Below, in pieces: positions 23,701 to 34,246 of a stretch of DNA of 64,000 bases. The notes under the pieces are model-generated. The model saw nothing but the letters and a program-made list of their open reading frames with translations, had not been told where the DNA came from and did no database searches. The stretch spans positions 1 through 64,000 of the forward strand of contig JBLWGC010000177.1 in assembly GCA_048772705.1 (NCBI GenBank). Direction: 5' to 3'. Numbering within the stretch: position 1 is the stretch's first letter; every line of letters begins with the position of its first letter. The translations under genes and the position numbers were made by a program. This DNA comes from Leidyana gryllorum EB-2025a (lineage: Eukaryota; Apicomplexa).

Positions 23701-25831
23701 GCGGCCGATTCCTGTTGTTGGAGCTCAACGTGGTCAGAGCGCAGATCCAAAGCAGTGAGACATCCCATCGCCACTAAGAGAATACCTCCATTAACGCTAA
23801 TGGTCGTCGCTTTCGCCATCCACTCGTCAAAGCGCTCAATGCACCAAGAAAAGATAGACTCCGCCGTGAGGTCATCAACCCACGGCAGGACTTGAACGAG
23901 CGTCTTCAACCCCTGAGTATACGCGGGAACGTTTGGGTCGCATTCGTCCAACGCATCCATCAGCATTGTGAGAGGCACTATCAGATCTGAGATTGGTTCT
24001 GCGTGAGGATAGATGAAGGGTAATCCATCCAGCATATCCCATAGCGTGACATCATTTTGGGTGACGTCTGAGGTGTCGGCTGCGGTGTCCTCTCGCAGTA
24101 CCTTCTCCCAGATTTGAGGGGCCGCCGCGTTCGCGAGGGCCATTTTGACTGATGGCGTCTCGGTGTTGGCACTCACTTCCCATAGGCGTCGCAGAGAGGC
24201 ATAGAAGTTTCCATCATTCCTCAGTTTGAGACTTGTTGAACCCGTGGATACGTCCAGGAGTCCTCGAAAGCGGTTCGAGGCAATTATATCACTCTCCTGT
24301 TCAGTTTTACTGGGCTGAACCCAATAATGAGCATCGGTCATAACTAGCGTTTGCCAGTCTCGAAAAGTCATAGCGTAATCGCCATCAAGCCACATGCGGA
24401 GCTCTCGACTCTCGGCTATGTGGTCAGGTCCCTCGTGGTCTACCAGTAGACTTCCGAGAGTTTGGGCGATCAGCAAAGTTCGTCGTGTGGGTGTGTTGAG
24501 TCCCGGTAAGAGGGTCATACACTGGAGGGGCAAATAGAGGTCTTTGAAGCGGTTTGGGAATAGGCCCTGGGCAAAACAGGTGTCGAGCAGCGTCTCGGGT
24601 AAGTCCCGTTCTTCTGGTAACGCTCTGAGCATCTTCCTGGCAACAATTTCGTTGACGCCCTCGGGAAGTTCTTCCAGCAGGGCTGCTACGCGGCCCGGTA
24701 GTCTCTGGTCGAAGCGTACCGCGACCAGTTGGTTGGGCTCTGCGTCTTCACATAAGCGGTCTATTAAGCTGAGAACGTCTTCGAGCTCGAAGAGATCAAC
24801 CACTCGGAAGGGAAGGTAGAGACAAGCGACAACGCACCCCGCTGAGAAAATGTCACTGCGACGCCAGTTCTCGAACGATGACGGCTTTCGTTTCCCATCG
24901 CCATCCAGAAACCTGAGACGAATTTGGCACCTGGAGAACGACGATTGTATATAATTCACCTTTCAGGGGCAAATGTACACGAGGAGTCTGTGAGTAGGGG
25001 CGGTGAGTCGGCAGAGCCCTTGACGAGTTCATGGGTTGGATGCTTTAAGTGATTTTCAAAAGGAGTATAGGGAGGTCCAGATTGGGCGGCAGAAAGTCTG
25101 AAGGCGGGTCGGGCCGCTATTTGAGTCGTCACAAACATATCAAATGCCAGAGCAGATCGCTGACGAGCGATTTCACTCGTATGCATCATCGAAGTTCCCA
25201 TGTCTGCGAGCTGGAGAAGAGATCCTCTCCGGGCGAGGAGGACGGAACGCGTATCGAGTTTATCGTGGTACACTTGACACGAGTGTAGTTGGACCAGAGC
25301 GATCAACAATTGGAAGAAGGTCCAGTGCTTCATGAAAATGGACGTCAGATCCGGGGCCGCTAAGGCCAACAGCATCCCGCCGCTCGGACGGGATAGCAGA
25401 AGCGAGTTATCGGAGGTAAAGACAGTATCATAGCCGAGGATATGGGGCGTTAGTAAAGGATGTCCAGCCAGGGAGGCTACCCTCTCAATGACTTTGTGAC
25501 CTCGATCTTCAGCAGCTCGAAAGTGTTTGCCTGCGTCTATACCTCGTCCCAAAAGTAGAGATGCCACCGTGTTATGGGGCATCGTGGACGCATCCTGGCC
25601 TGCCGAAGAACAGAACATTTCAGGCCGTGCGATGCATTGTAAAGTCCGTCCATGGATGGACTCGAAGAAACAGGCAGCTCGAGCTCGTTGGATCAGTGAC
25701 TTGGCGATATAGTCCCCCCGAGTACTTAGGGCGGGGAATTCAGAAGCCAAAATACTGTTGAATTCATTGGGTGTCGCTGCTGTGAAGAGAAGGTTGGAAG
25801 TTGATAAATTGAACGGGAAGGCATTCCCCAT
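20726..25831 (-). CDS. VPS15: Vps15/PIK3R4-like pseudokinase with HEAT and WD40 regions
   Basis: Regulatory subunit of the class III PI3-kinase (Vps34) complex, acting at endosomes and in autophagy. Six exons, 25831-24960, 24930-22908, 22860-22672, 22625-22460, 22415-22183 and 22081-20726, give 1612 residues. It starts MGN, the N-myristoylation context typical of Vps15. A kinase-like domain follows, with FAPERCQIRLRFLD and RSDIFSAGCVVACL as in Vps15, then a helical HEAT-like middle and a C-terminal WD40 half (FVVTIWSM, DGHMRLWTVSDP, DGTIDLLV). Catalytic positions are lost: the HRD-type lo​op reads YHDKLDTRS and the DFG position reads ADMG. Intron 1 is only 29 nt. The intron before the WD40 exon (101 nt) may hide a mini-exon. 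The family call is firm, the exact joints less so. Confidence 0.75.
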
Positions 25832-25840
25832 TTTTTCAGT

Positions 25841-28079
25841 ATGTCATCACCGTTCGCCACCACTTCGGTCTTTGCCTCTGTTTTCTCTCGGGCGACCAAG
25901 CCCGCCGTCGAGGTCGCCCCCAAGGACATCCCTCCACCCGAGCCCAAACAGCCCCCTTCGCCCATCTCCACAGACTCTTCTCCGTCTCAACTCGATGTCC
26001 AGCCTCTGATCGAAGCCGTTCTACAATTAAATCACGCAACGCCGTGGGCTGACCCGACCTTCGAAGCTGAAGTGTTCAGGTGGTTCGCCGAAACACCCAA
26101 CACTCCCTTCAATCTGGACGACGACACCTACACATCTTTGCAGAGTATTCAGAAATACGTATCGACATTGGCTGATGCCACCCGCACAGTTCTGCAATCT
26201 CCCTTCCGGTGTCTCACTCAACAGCGGGAGAGCGCATTGGATCAACTCAATGGCCTCGTGGACAAGCTGGAGACTCTCGATGACGAAGAGAAGACTCTTC
26301 TGGCTCAACAAGACCAGTTGTTATCGCAAGACGATCTCGATGGTTTGACATTGGTGGATACTCAATTGACCCAAATTAAAGCTCTACGCTCAGCACTCAA
26401 ACTTGAAATCGGTCAAGCTGTCATACGTTCGTGCGTTTTAGTCAACAAAACGATACCCATTCCTCGCGAGTCTGTGGGAACTCGGACTATTGGTGCGATC
26501 CTTCACATCATCGGTCAGGAGCTTCCAGAATTGAATCGCGAGATCGACCTGGAGGAACAAACTGCCAATACCCAAAAGCTCGTAGAGGCCTATGAGTCCG
26601 ACCTCGCTGTGGTCAACGAAGTGTTGAAGAACCTCAACGAACGACAAGCGGCATTCGAGAAGGAATTAAGCTCAATACAGGAGCAAAGTCACGACAAAGT
26701 GCAGCGAGCCGAACAGCAACGAGACGCCGCCCTGGAAAACCAAAGGTAAGTCGACCGAGTTCCCTAAAAGTATCGCTGTCAGTCGGTGTAACGCAGAAGT
26801 GGCCCGCTTGACTGAGGCACTCAACCAAGCCAAGCTGGCAGCTGCTGAGGCCACCACCAGAGCAGAAGAGGCGGAGGCCGGGCTGGAAAAGACTAAAAAG
26901 GACCTGCAGACGCAACAAGCGAGCACAGTCACCGAATTACGCAGTATCTCGGTCAAACTGACAGAAACGCAACGCCGACAGCATCGTCTCTCCCAAGATC
27001 TGCAAGAGAAGGTCGCAGAATTGGAAGAGTTACGGGCGGGGAACAAACCATTCGCTACTTTGGCTGACGAACTCTCACAGTGGACGTCACAAGAGGCCTG
27101 GACTGATGATCACGCGCGCGAAAGTGACTCTGTCGAAGCTCTGGGACAAGACATTGACCAGCTCACCACCACCCATAACAAGCTGACACACACTGTTGGT
27201 ACCAAGAGTGCCAAGATTGCGTCACACTTCTTCGAGTCCGACGCTCTGGAAACAACGGACACTGATGTCGCAGACCAATTGAGCACATGGTTGACGCACC
27301 TTCTACGTCGACTTGATCACCTCGAAACTCAGTGTGCCGAAGCCACATCATCAGAAATCATGAGTTTGTGAGTTTGACGGCCCGATATATATGTCGAAGT
27401 GTCACACCTATTGCAGAGAACAACTCAAAAAGTTGGAAACCGAGCACCTGCCGCTCGCTCTTCAGGCCAAACAGACGGCAATGCAACAGAAGCAGTTCAA
27501 AGTCGCCGTGATGCATTCCAGAGAAGCCAAAGCCATCGAAGAGAAGATTGCGCATCTCAAGGGTATCGTTGAAGCTAATGTACAACGACGGGGCCGACTC
27601 GATCAGGTATGATGAGAGATCTTCCAGTATCCCCGTCAATCTTCGCTCAGCAACGGTCCGACTTGACAGACGCAGTCGGTACACTCCAGGATCTATATGC
27701 CGTCTTGGTGGACTCAGCTTGGAAGGTCGATAGTGCTCTGCAAGCCGCAATTCTACGGCTGACGAATGTGTCGGTCTCTCTCTACAGAGATCTGCACGAC
27801 TCTTTGCCCGCAATCTTCAAAGACATTCTTCCGATCCATACCACCGATCAAAGCGCCGCCCCGCCCTTCAATATCCCCGACCAAGTCGTCACACTTCTCA
27901 ATCTCGGAGCCGTGAGCACCTCCCAATGTCTGGAACCAGCCGAAGAGCCCTCTCCACCGACTTCAACGTCAGACATCATCGCCGAGGAGAGCGGAGCGCC
28001 CGAAATGGACGTTGAGAGCCAACGACCAATTGTGGATTCCAATGACACTCAATCTAACAATATTAATGATTCAGAGTGA
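25841..28079 (+). CDS. Coiled-coil protein of unknown function
   Basis: Exons 25841-26745, 26783-27367, 27417-27606 and 27651-28079 (introns of 37, 49 and 44 nt) encode 702 residues. A Pro/Ser-rich N-terminus is followed by long heptad-rich coiled coils (about 110-480, for example AEVARLTEALNQAKLAAAEA) and an acidic, disordered C-terminus. No enzyme motif, signal peptide or membrane segment. It could be a cytoskeletal, centrosomal or tethering protein; nothing in the sequence decides. Its ATG is 9 bp from the ATG of the divergent Vps15-like gene and is preceded by TTTTTTCAGT, which resembles a 3' splice acceptor. Confidence 0.7.
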
Positions 28080-28155
28080 CAAGAAACTGAGTGAGGTTGG
28101 TGTTGTTCAGGTGGGGTTGAAGGAATGGATAAGACAAAAACTGAACGCATACAGT

Positions 28156-29359
28156 CTACTGAGTCAACATGGTTCCTTCATTGTACTCAAACTCGACGGA
28201 TCCATCGTCGTGCGCTTTCAAGTGGTGCTTCTGGAGCACGTCACTCACTATTTCTTTGGTCTCCTATCGAATCATCGGCTGAATCATTGCTCAAACATAC
28301 ACTCACCTCAGGAGTAGCGTCTCGCAACATTTCCAGAGATGCTGAGGAGCGACCAGCGCTCCCTCTTGCGCCCGCGCCGTCAGCGCCGACTTCGAAGGAA
28401 TCGGTGATCCCTCTATCATCAACCCCGGTCGGTGGACCGGCATCTCGCAGATCTTTTTCGCCACTGGGCGTGCGGCCACCCGCAACATCACCATTCGCAC
28501 CTTGGGCAGCCAAAGGCGTACGGGCAGGAGATGACTGAAACAAGCCCAACAGTTCAAGAGTTCACCCACCCAATGCAAAATACTCACCTCCGCCAACGTT
28601 CTGAATCTGCCATCCTCACCACCAGGCTGTTGCCGTTGAATCAGCTGATCAGCGGCTTCGGCTGGATCAGTAGACAGGCCATCACGGCCTGCTACCGCCT
28701 GATGCATCTTGCCAGCCGCCCCAGCTGAGCTTCGTCGGGGTGAGTCACAAACGGAGCAGGGGGACCCCCGGTCCCCGCAAACCCCAGCATCGTCGTGCCT
28801 CCCACCCTTCCGGGAGCCGTCAACATTACGACCTCCACTCGCCGCTCCCCTATCACCAGGATGAGGGCTACCACATGGACTCTCAGCACCCGTGCAAGGG
28901 CCTCCTCCGCATGGCTCGGGCAGCAATCCTTCTCGGTTGGCTCCCGGACCACTCACTGCCGAGGTCCCCACTGCTCTGCCCTCCGCAGGCGGTCCAACAC
29001 CGCTTATACCATGCCGATTCTGTTGAGTTTGATGAGGCTAAAGCCGAAGATTGCATTACCTTATGCATTGGACTTTTTCTGGCTGATCGTCTGGCTCTCT
29101 TCGCATCTCGCGATGCATTCTCGCGTTCTGTCTGATCCATGAAGGCTTGCATCACACGCTGGTTGTCATTAAGGGTATACAGGTTATGATACTGCAAGAA
29201 GTTGAGCGCTGCTCTGTATTCTTGAGTTGGCCGGATCGGGTCGATAACAATCGTGTCTTTGAAAAGATGATTCGCGAGTCTGTTCTGGAACTTCTTGGCT
29301 TCATCACGAAGCCTCCTGCAGAACCCAGCCCCTCGCTCTTCGAGGGTGGGTCTAGACAT
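28156..29359 (-). CDS. Hypothetical protein with disordered Gly-rich middle
   Basis: Exons 29359-29060, 29019-28588, 28534-28307 and 28263-28156 (all phase 0; introns of 40, 53 and 43 nt) give 355 residues; an alternative ATG lies at 29386. The N-terminal about 100 residues look folded and helical (DEAKKFQNRLANHLFKDT, RAALNFLQYHNLYTLND) and end in a basic patch. The middle is Gly/Pro/Arg-rich and probably disordered. The C-terminus is short and acidic (AHDDGSVEFEYNEG). I do not recognise the family. The reading frame of exon 2 is the least secure, since two frames are open there. The gene converges on the coiled-coil gene with 76 bp between stop codons. Confidence 0.55.
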
Positions 29360-29802
29360 GTTCGTATCTTGAGTCATATTATTCATGCATGGTCAATCAC
29401 ACATTTTCAATCATGCCTATCTGGAGCCCGCGGCCCTTACAGTCATTCGAGTTGTTAAAGACTCAGCCTTGTTCTTCGCAGCCTCAATCCTAGTCCGCAA
29501 AGCCCCTTCTTTGGATTCGTCAGTCAACGCAAGTGCCGCTGTCGGCACATCATATCAGCATACATGCAGATACCTACTTTGCATCTGGGCTGCCGCACGG
29601 CTTGTGCTGTGTCGATATCATCACACTGAAAGTCGATACAAGCTCACCGGTCAGCGGCAGTCGTAAAAGATCCGTTCAGTACCATATCGGGGGTCCCCTC
29701 AATAAAAGTAGACGCTGACGGCACTCATGAATGGCAAAAAAAAGCCTCACCTTTCCGCAAGGCCGCTTGACGAGGGGTATCAGTGGCCACTGCCGCTGAA
29801 GA
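29360..29802. other. Intergenic region between divergent genes
   Basis: About 440 bp separate the start codons of the unknown gene (-) and NAF1 (+). No open frame or RNA fold was supported. It should contain both promoters. Confidence 0.5.
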
Positions 29803-30719
29803 ATGGAGGAGAATGGCAATCAGCCAATGGGGTAAGTAACATTTCACCATAGCACACGTGTGTGCTTCTCAGCGTCGTCTCTGAAGCGCCACCGCCTGTT
29901 GCAACTAACGGGCCTGTAGACGAGGGACTTAAGGAGTATCGAATTGACGGGAATACGCCGGTTGATGACATGCTGTTTGCCTCTGTCTTTGCTAATGTAA
30001 GCGTCTGACGCGCTTAAGTGCTGTAAAAGGGCATCAGATGGACAATGCTGTCTTGGGTCATTTGAGGGATGTACCCCCGCCGGTGAACTCAATATCAGTG
30101 GGTGAGGCGCCTTCGATAGCGGAAGAAGAGATCAGCTCTGAGAGTGAAGCAGAGAGCGATGAGTCCGAAATAGATGAGAGTATTCGTCAAGGTGAGAGGC
30201 ATGCTGGTTGTACGACATCATTCTTGTTCTTCGCTAGCATTGCAAGTGCTTCGTGCGAACCCAATTGATATAGCCGACTCTGATGATGAGACAGGGGGGC
30301 ATAAAGGGGGGGAAGAAGAGGTAACCAAGCTTTTTCAGCTCCCAAATGAGCTTAGCCATCGGTTGACACCAACAACCGCGGTGGCTCAGGGACAGCTGAA
30401 GGAACTAGGGGTTGTGTGGAACGAAGTGGGGGACCTAATTACTGTCCGCTCCGCAACTGGTGGCATGACATACGACTTGGCCTCGGTGTGCTGCAAAGCT
30501 GATGGCCGCGTACTAGCCGTTATCGTCGATACCTTCGGGCCCACGACCGAGCCTTTCTACGTGCTACAACGAGTGCAGCCTGATCTACAAGTCTCACAGG
30601 TAAGACACCCTTTACTTCACTACCCAATTGTCTCGCCACCTCAGAATGAAGTCGTTTTCGTCGACACATATCAGGCCGCCATAGCGAGTGTAGAGATGGA
30701 TCGAGACATTGACTTATAG
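29803..30719 (+). CDS. NAF1: NAF1-like H/ACA snoRNP assembly factor
   Basis: Five exons, 29803-29831, 29873-29996, 30038-30191, 30247-30599 and 30645-30719, give 244 residues. The core is the Gar1/Naf1 beta-barrel: GVVWNEVGDLITVRS, a strand with VCCKADGRVLAVI, then the diagnostic DTFGPTTEPFYVLQ. An acidic Ser/Glu/Asp tract (EEEISSESEAESDESEIDE) precedes it, as in NAF1 and unlike Gly/Arg-rich GAR1. NAF1 binds the pseudouridine synthase Cbf5/dyskerin in the nucleus and is later exchanged for GAR1. The last intron (45 nt, 30600-30644) is in frame and stop-free; removing it restores the usual barrel spacing. The first exon is only 29 nt. Confidence 0.8.
29851..29863. repeat. AGCACACGTGTGT 13-mer, copy 1
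   Basis: The 13-mer contains the 10-bp palindrome CACACGTGTG and lies inside the first intron of NAF1. An identical copy occurs at 40385-40397 between two divergent start codons. It may be a shared regulatory site with an E-box-like CACGTG core. Confidence 0.3.
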
Positions 30720-30811
30720 ATTGCTCAGTAATTCAAGCACTCACGCGTTTTTAGTCGCGTCATGGGCTGAACGAAGGACATTGGTGGCATGTAATGACAC
30801 ATTGAGCCTCC

Positions 30812-31639
30812 TCAGCTAGCATTAAAATAGTCCTCAGCAGCTGCCTCGATATCTCCATTATGCTTCTTCAATAATGCCTATGGTACCCATATCAAATTTC
30901 TCTATACACAATTGTTACGAACCTTCGCTGTGTCACGGTTTACTCCCAATTCCATCAGTTCATTCAATTTGGCCTCATGGGGCCAGCAGGTCTTCATCGC
31001 ATACTTCTGCACCCATTCCCTGCGACCCTGTTTACCGGAAGTCGCCCGAGCTGCTGACCTACCGGGCTTTAGCATTGAATTCTTCAATGTCGCGTTTATA
31101 CATAGTAGCGACTTCAGCATCTTGCGGGTCATCTGCAATATTTTATGAACATCTCAATCCTGCGTTCACTGGTCTACCTGGACAAGGTACCGACAACAAC
31201 GCTCCAATTGAGATCATTGCAGTACGGATAGTCAGCGCCGGTGACCATTCATTCTTCAGGATATCCAAGCAAATGGCCCCGGTGATCGAGGATATGTTCG
31301 GATGCCACACCTTCGTGGCAAATTTAATCTGCGACCACAACATCCGAACATAGTTATCGACAAGACAACGCACCTTGGGTGGAACATAAGGATACTCATC
31401 AGGAACTACAATATCCAAATAGAAAGTTCCACCCTCGTAGGGGGTGCCCATGGGCCCTTTGATGCGCCCCATCCAGTGCGATAGCTCGCCGTCCACCATT
31501 TGAGCGGTCACCTCGGGGTCTTGGTCTCCTTCTGCCTCACGGATGATGGCATCAAGTTCCTTTACGCATGGTAGTGTTACAAATTAATAGTTTGTTACTT
31601 TACCTTCTGCAAACGCTTGTGAGTGTTCACAGTCGCCAT
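30812..31639 (-). CDS. Ubiquitin-conjugating enzyme E2 of the UBE2K/Ubc1 type
   Basis: Carries activated ubiquitin on a cysteine and passes it to substrates. Six exons, 31639-31604, 31559-31374, 31328-31178, 31132-31063, 31019-30923 and 30877-30812, give 201 residues, matching UBE2K (about 200). Seen: YPYVPPK, the HPN motif, and TGAICLDILKNEW with the catalytic Cys at about 94. PDDPQDAEVATMYKRD is followed by a C-terminal UBA domain (KLNELMELGV, then ALLKKHNGDIEAAAEDYF), the hallmark of this subgroup. The 45-nt intron 31329-31373 is in frame and stop-free; reading through it would insert 15 residues just before the HPN motif. A T6 tract lies 4 bp upstream of the ATG. Confidence 0.92.
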
Positions 31640-31796
31640 GGTCAAAAAATTCGGTCAGTGCCTTACATTCTCTGTCCATGATCGACGGAAAAACCGATCC
31701 GGTCTCCATCCGCCCCGCGGGGGAGTGAGTGTCGGAGGTGGAAAACGAGCGTGTGGTGTGCGCTGTGTGGGAGACAGGGGCAGATATCGCCCTACC

Positions 31797-34185
31797 ATGG
31801 CAGCATGGGTGCTTTCTTTGTGGCTGATGGTCCATGCAGCTGAACCGGACTTCTCAGGATTTCAAGGACAGCAGATGTCTTCACGTTTGCCTCAGCTACC
31901 TCTCCAAATTGAAGTTTTCGGATCAATCTTCCAGACAGCCTACTACTTTGTGGATCTGAGTATTGGCGCTCCGGAACCCCAATCGGTATCGATGATTGTG
32001 GACACTGGCTCGAGCACGCAAGGAATCCCGTGTCAAGACTGCGAATCCTGTGGAGCGGAGCACTGGGACGAATTCTACAACAGATCGCAATCGGAGTACA
32101 ACGAGAGGATGCCATGTGGTGATTGCGCCACATGTCGATTGATTACTCCAGAAGACAATCTACAAGCCTTGGTCGCTCCCTTACAACACCTCGTAGGGAA
32201 CGATACGGCGTTTTCCAGTGAGACTGCTAAACTGCTACTCCAAGACAGTGAACGAATGCAATGTCTTTATCATGTAAGCCTCCACCCTGGAATCTATCGA
32301 TAACATAATCATGAATAGGTTCATTACGCGGAAGGCAGTAGCTTATCAGGATTATTCTACACGGATGTTGTATGGCTGGTGAGGGATCATGTTAATACTT
32401 TTCTTGAACCCTTAATTCCAGAACATTGAACAAGACCACAATGGCTCCAGTACGATCCTGGACGCGCACGACAACGATTGTCGAGATTACCCACTATCTC
32501 CAGGACCCTCTATTCCCGTCATCGTACCACTAGGATGCCATATTGAGGAGACACATCTATTCTTCCATCAGAAAGCGAGCGGAATTCTCGGCTTGGAGTT
32601 CTGGGGCAACCGAGGGGTTCCCACGTTTCCATCAGCTGTGCTGGATGCCCTAAAAGCACTATACAGCGATGCGGAGAACGATATCATGGAATGCTCCAGG
32701 GCAATGGGAGCTGCTAGGCCCAGACCGGGACCAGGAGCCCAGTTCCGTTATGCGTTCAGCATGTGTTTGTCCCCCCAGGGAGGTGTCATGAGTTTCGGAG
32801 CACCGAATACTCGTTTCCACCTAAGCAACAGTCGATTGGAACTGGGAACTAGGGAGAGTCTGCGATACGCCGCGCCCCTTATAGTCGCACCTGGCAAAGC
32901 TCCTTCTTACCTGATTGGACTACAGAAGATTCGAATAACTAAGAATGATACTTATTCTCCCGAACTGAACTCCGCAGACCTGTACTCCAATGTGTATGAG
33001 CGTGAGATGTGGGATGAAATTCAAATTAAGCGCTCTGCCGTCCTCCACGATGGACGACACGGACGTGACAAGCAGATTGAAGTCGTTCCCACTCTGCTCG
33101 ATAGTGGTACCACCCTTACTTACATGCCAGCTCGCCTTTTTAAGGATGTATTGGCGCAAATTAGCACTAGAGTGGCGGCAAACTCAGCCAGGCGAGAGAA
33201 AGACAGAGCTGGTGCCGGGCGGCGTCTCAAACGCTTCCCGCCTGAGCGGATATTCGGAAGCCAAGATCACGGACTGGTGGTACGCGACTCCCTCAGTCGT
33301 TCGTCTCTGGGACGGAGCAACCCCCATATGCAAGAAGAGGCCAATCAGAACTCCAATCGTGAATTCGTGGAATACATTCCTCTCACTCCGCGGCCTCTGT
33401 TGCCTACCCCGAAGAGGTTGATCAGATTGGCAAACTTGGAGAGCTCCAACTCGGGAACAGCAAGATTCGGGCGAGAGCTGTCAGAAAGGCGAGCGACGCA
33501 GAGTTCCGGAAATGAGCTAGTTGACCGCGAAGATCATCTGAAGGCTCATATTCTCAATGTCTATCACAAGTGGCTGCTGGAATCAAGCCTCAATGAATTT
33601 GGAAGCAAACGACGACTTCAAGAAACACCTCCCACGTGGTACGCAGTACTGGAACCCAGTGTCGGGGGGGAGAGCGGCGAGGCCGCAGGAGACGAGCTGG
33701 TAGGCTTCATCGACATACCAAGAAGCATGGAAGGTGCCCATCCACGATCAATGATATCGAAGCTTGAAGGTTATAACAATGGAGAATGTTGGTGGTTGCA
33801 GGAGTTGAGAGAAGATCTGCCTTTGTTCCCAACCTTGGCGTTCGACTTTTACGACAACTTGACGGATGTCTGGCATCCGATGAGTTATTTGTACAGTGGG
33901 ACGAATGAGCACTTCTGGTGTTTGGCTATCATGACTGACGGCGGGGCGAAAGTGGGTGATGATAAATTAGATGAAGAGATTATCTTTGGATCGAACTCCT
34001 TCGTCCACCATGATGTTGTGTTCAATGCGGAATCCACAGACTGGAGTCGCGTACCGGATGCGGAGATAGTGAAGGCCTCACGGAAGCGTCCTAAAATGAA
34101 TCATTACAATTTGCACAACAATGCATCGGTTTACATAGTGCCAGCTGTGTGTCCGGACAGAGGTTTGGGAGATCGGAGTAGTTAG
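31797..34185 (+). CDS. Plasmepsin V/ASP5-like aspartyl protease
   Basis: Secretory-pathway pepsin-fold protease. Exons 31797-32273, 32319-32378 and 32422-34185 give 766 residues. An N-terminal signal peptide (AAWVLSLWLMVHAA) precedes the first catalytic DTGSS (D about 69) and a Cys-rich insert (CQDCESCG, CGDCATC) like the nepenthesin-type insert of plasmepsin V. The flap region YAEGSSLSGLFYTDVV, then GCHIEETHLFFHQKASGILG and GVPTFP closely resemble plasmepsin V. The second catalytic site is LLDSGTTLTYMP (D about 406). A long Arg/Ser-rich insertion (about 430-580) separates it from HPMSYLYSGTNEHFWCL near the end. No clear C-terminal membrane anchor. In Apicomplexa these enzymes process exported proteins in the ER or Golgi; related enzymes occur in other protists. 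Confidence 0.8.
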
Positions 34186-34246
34186 TGGCTGTCTTTTTTC
34201 TCGCAGTTGATCGGCAACAAAGAAACTAGTGAGTGAAGTTCATTTC

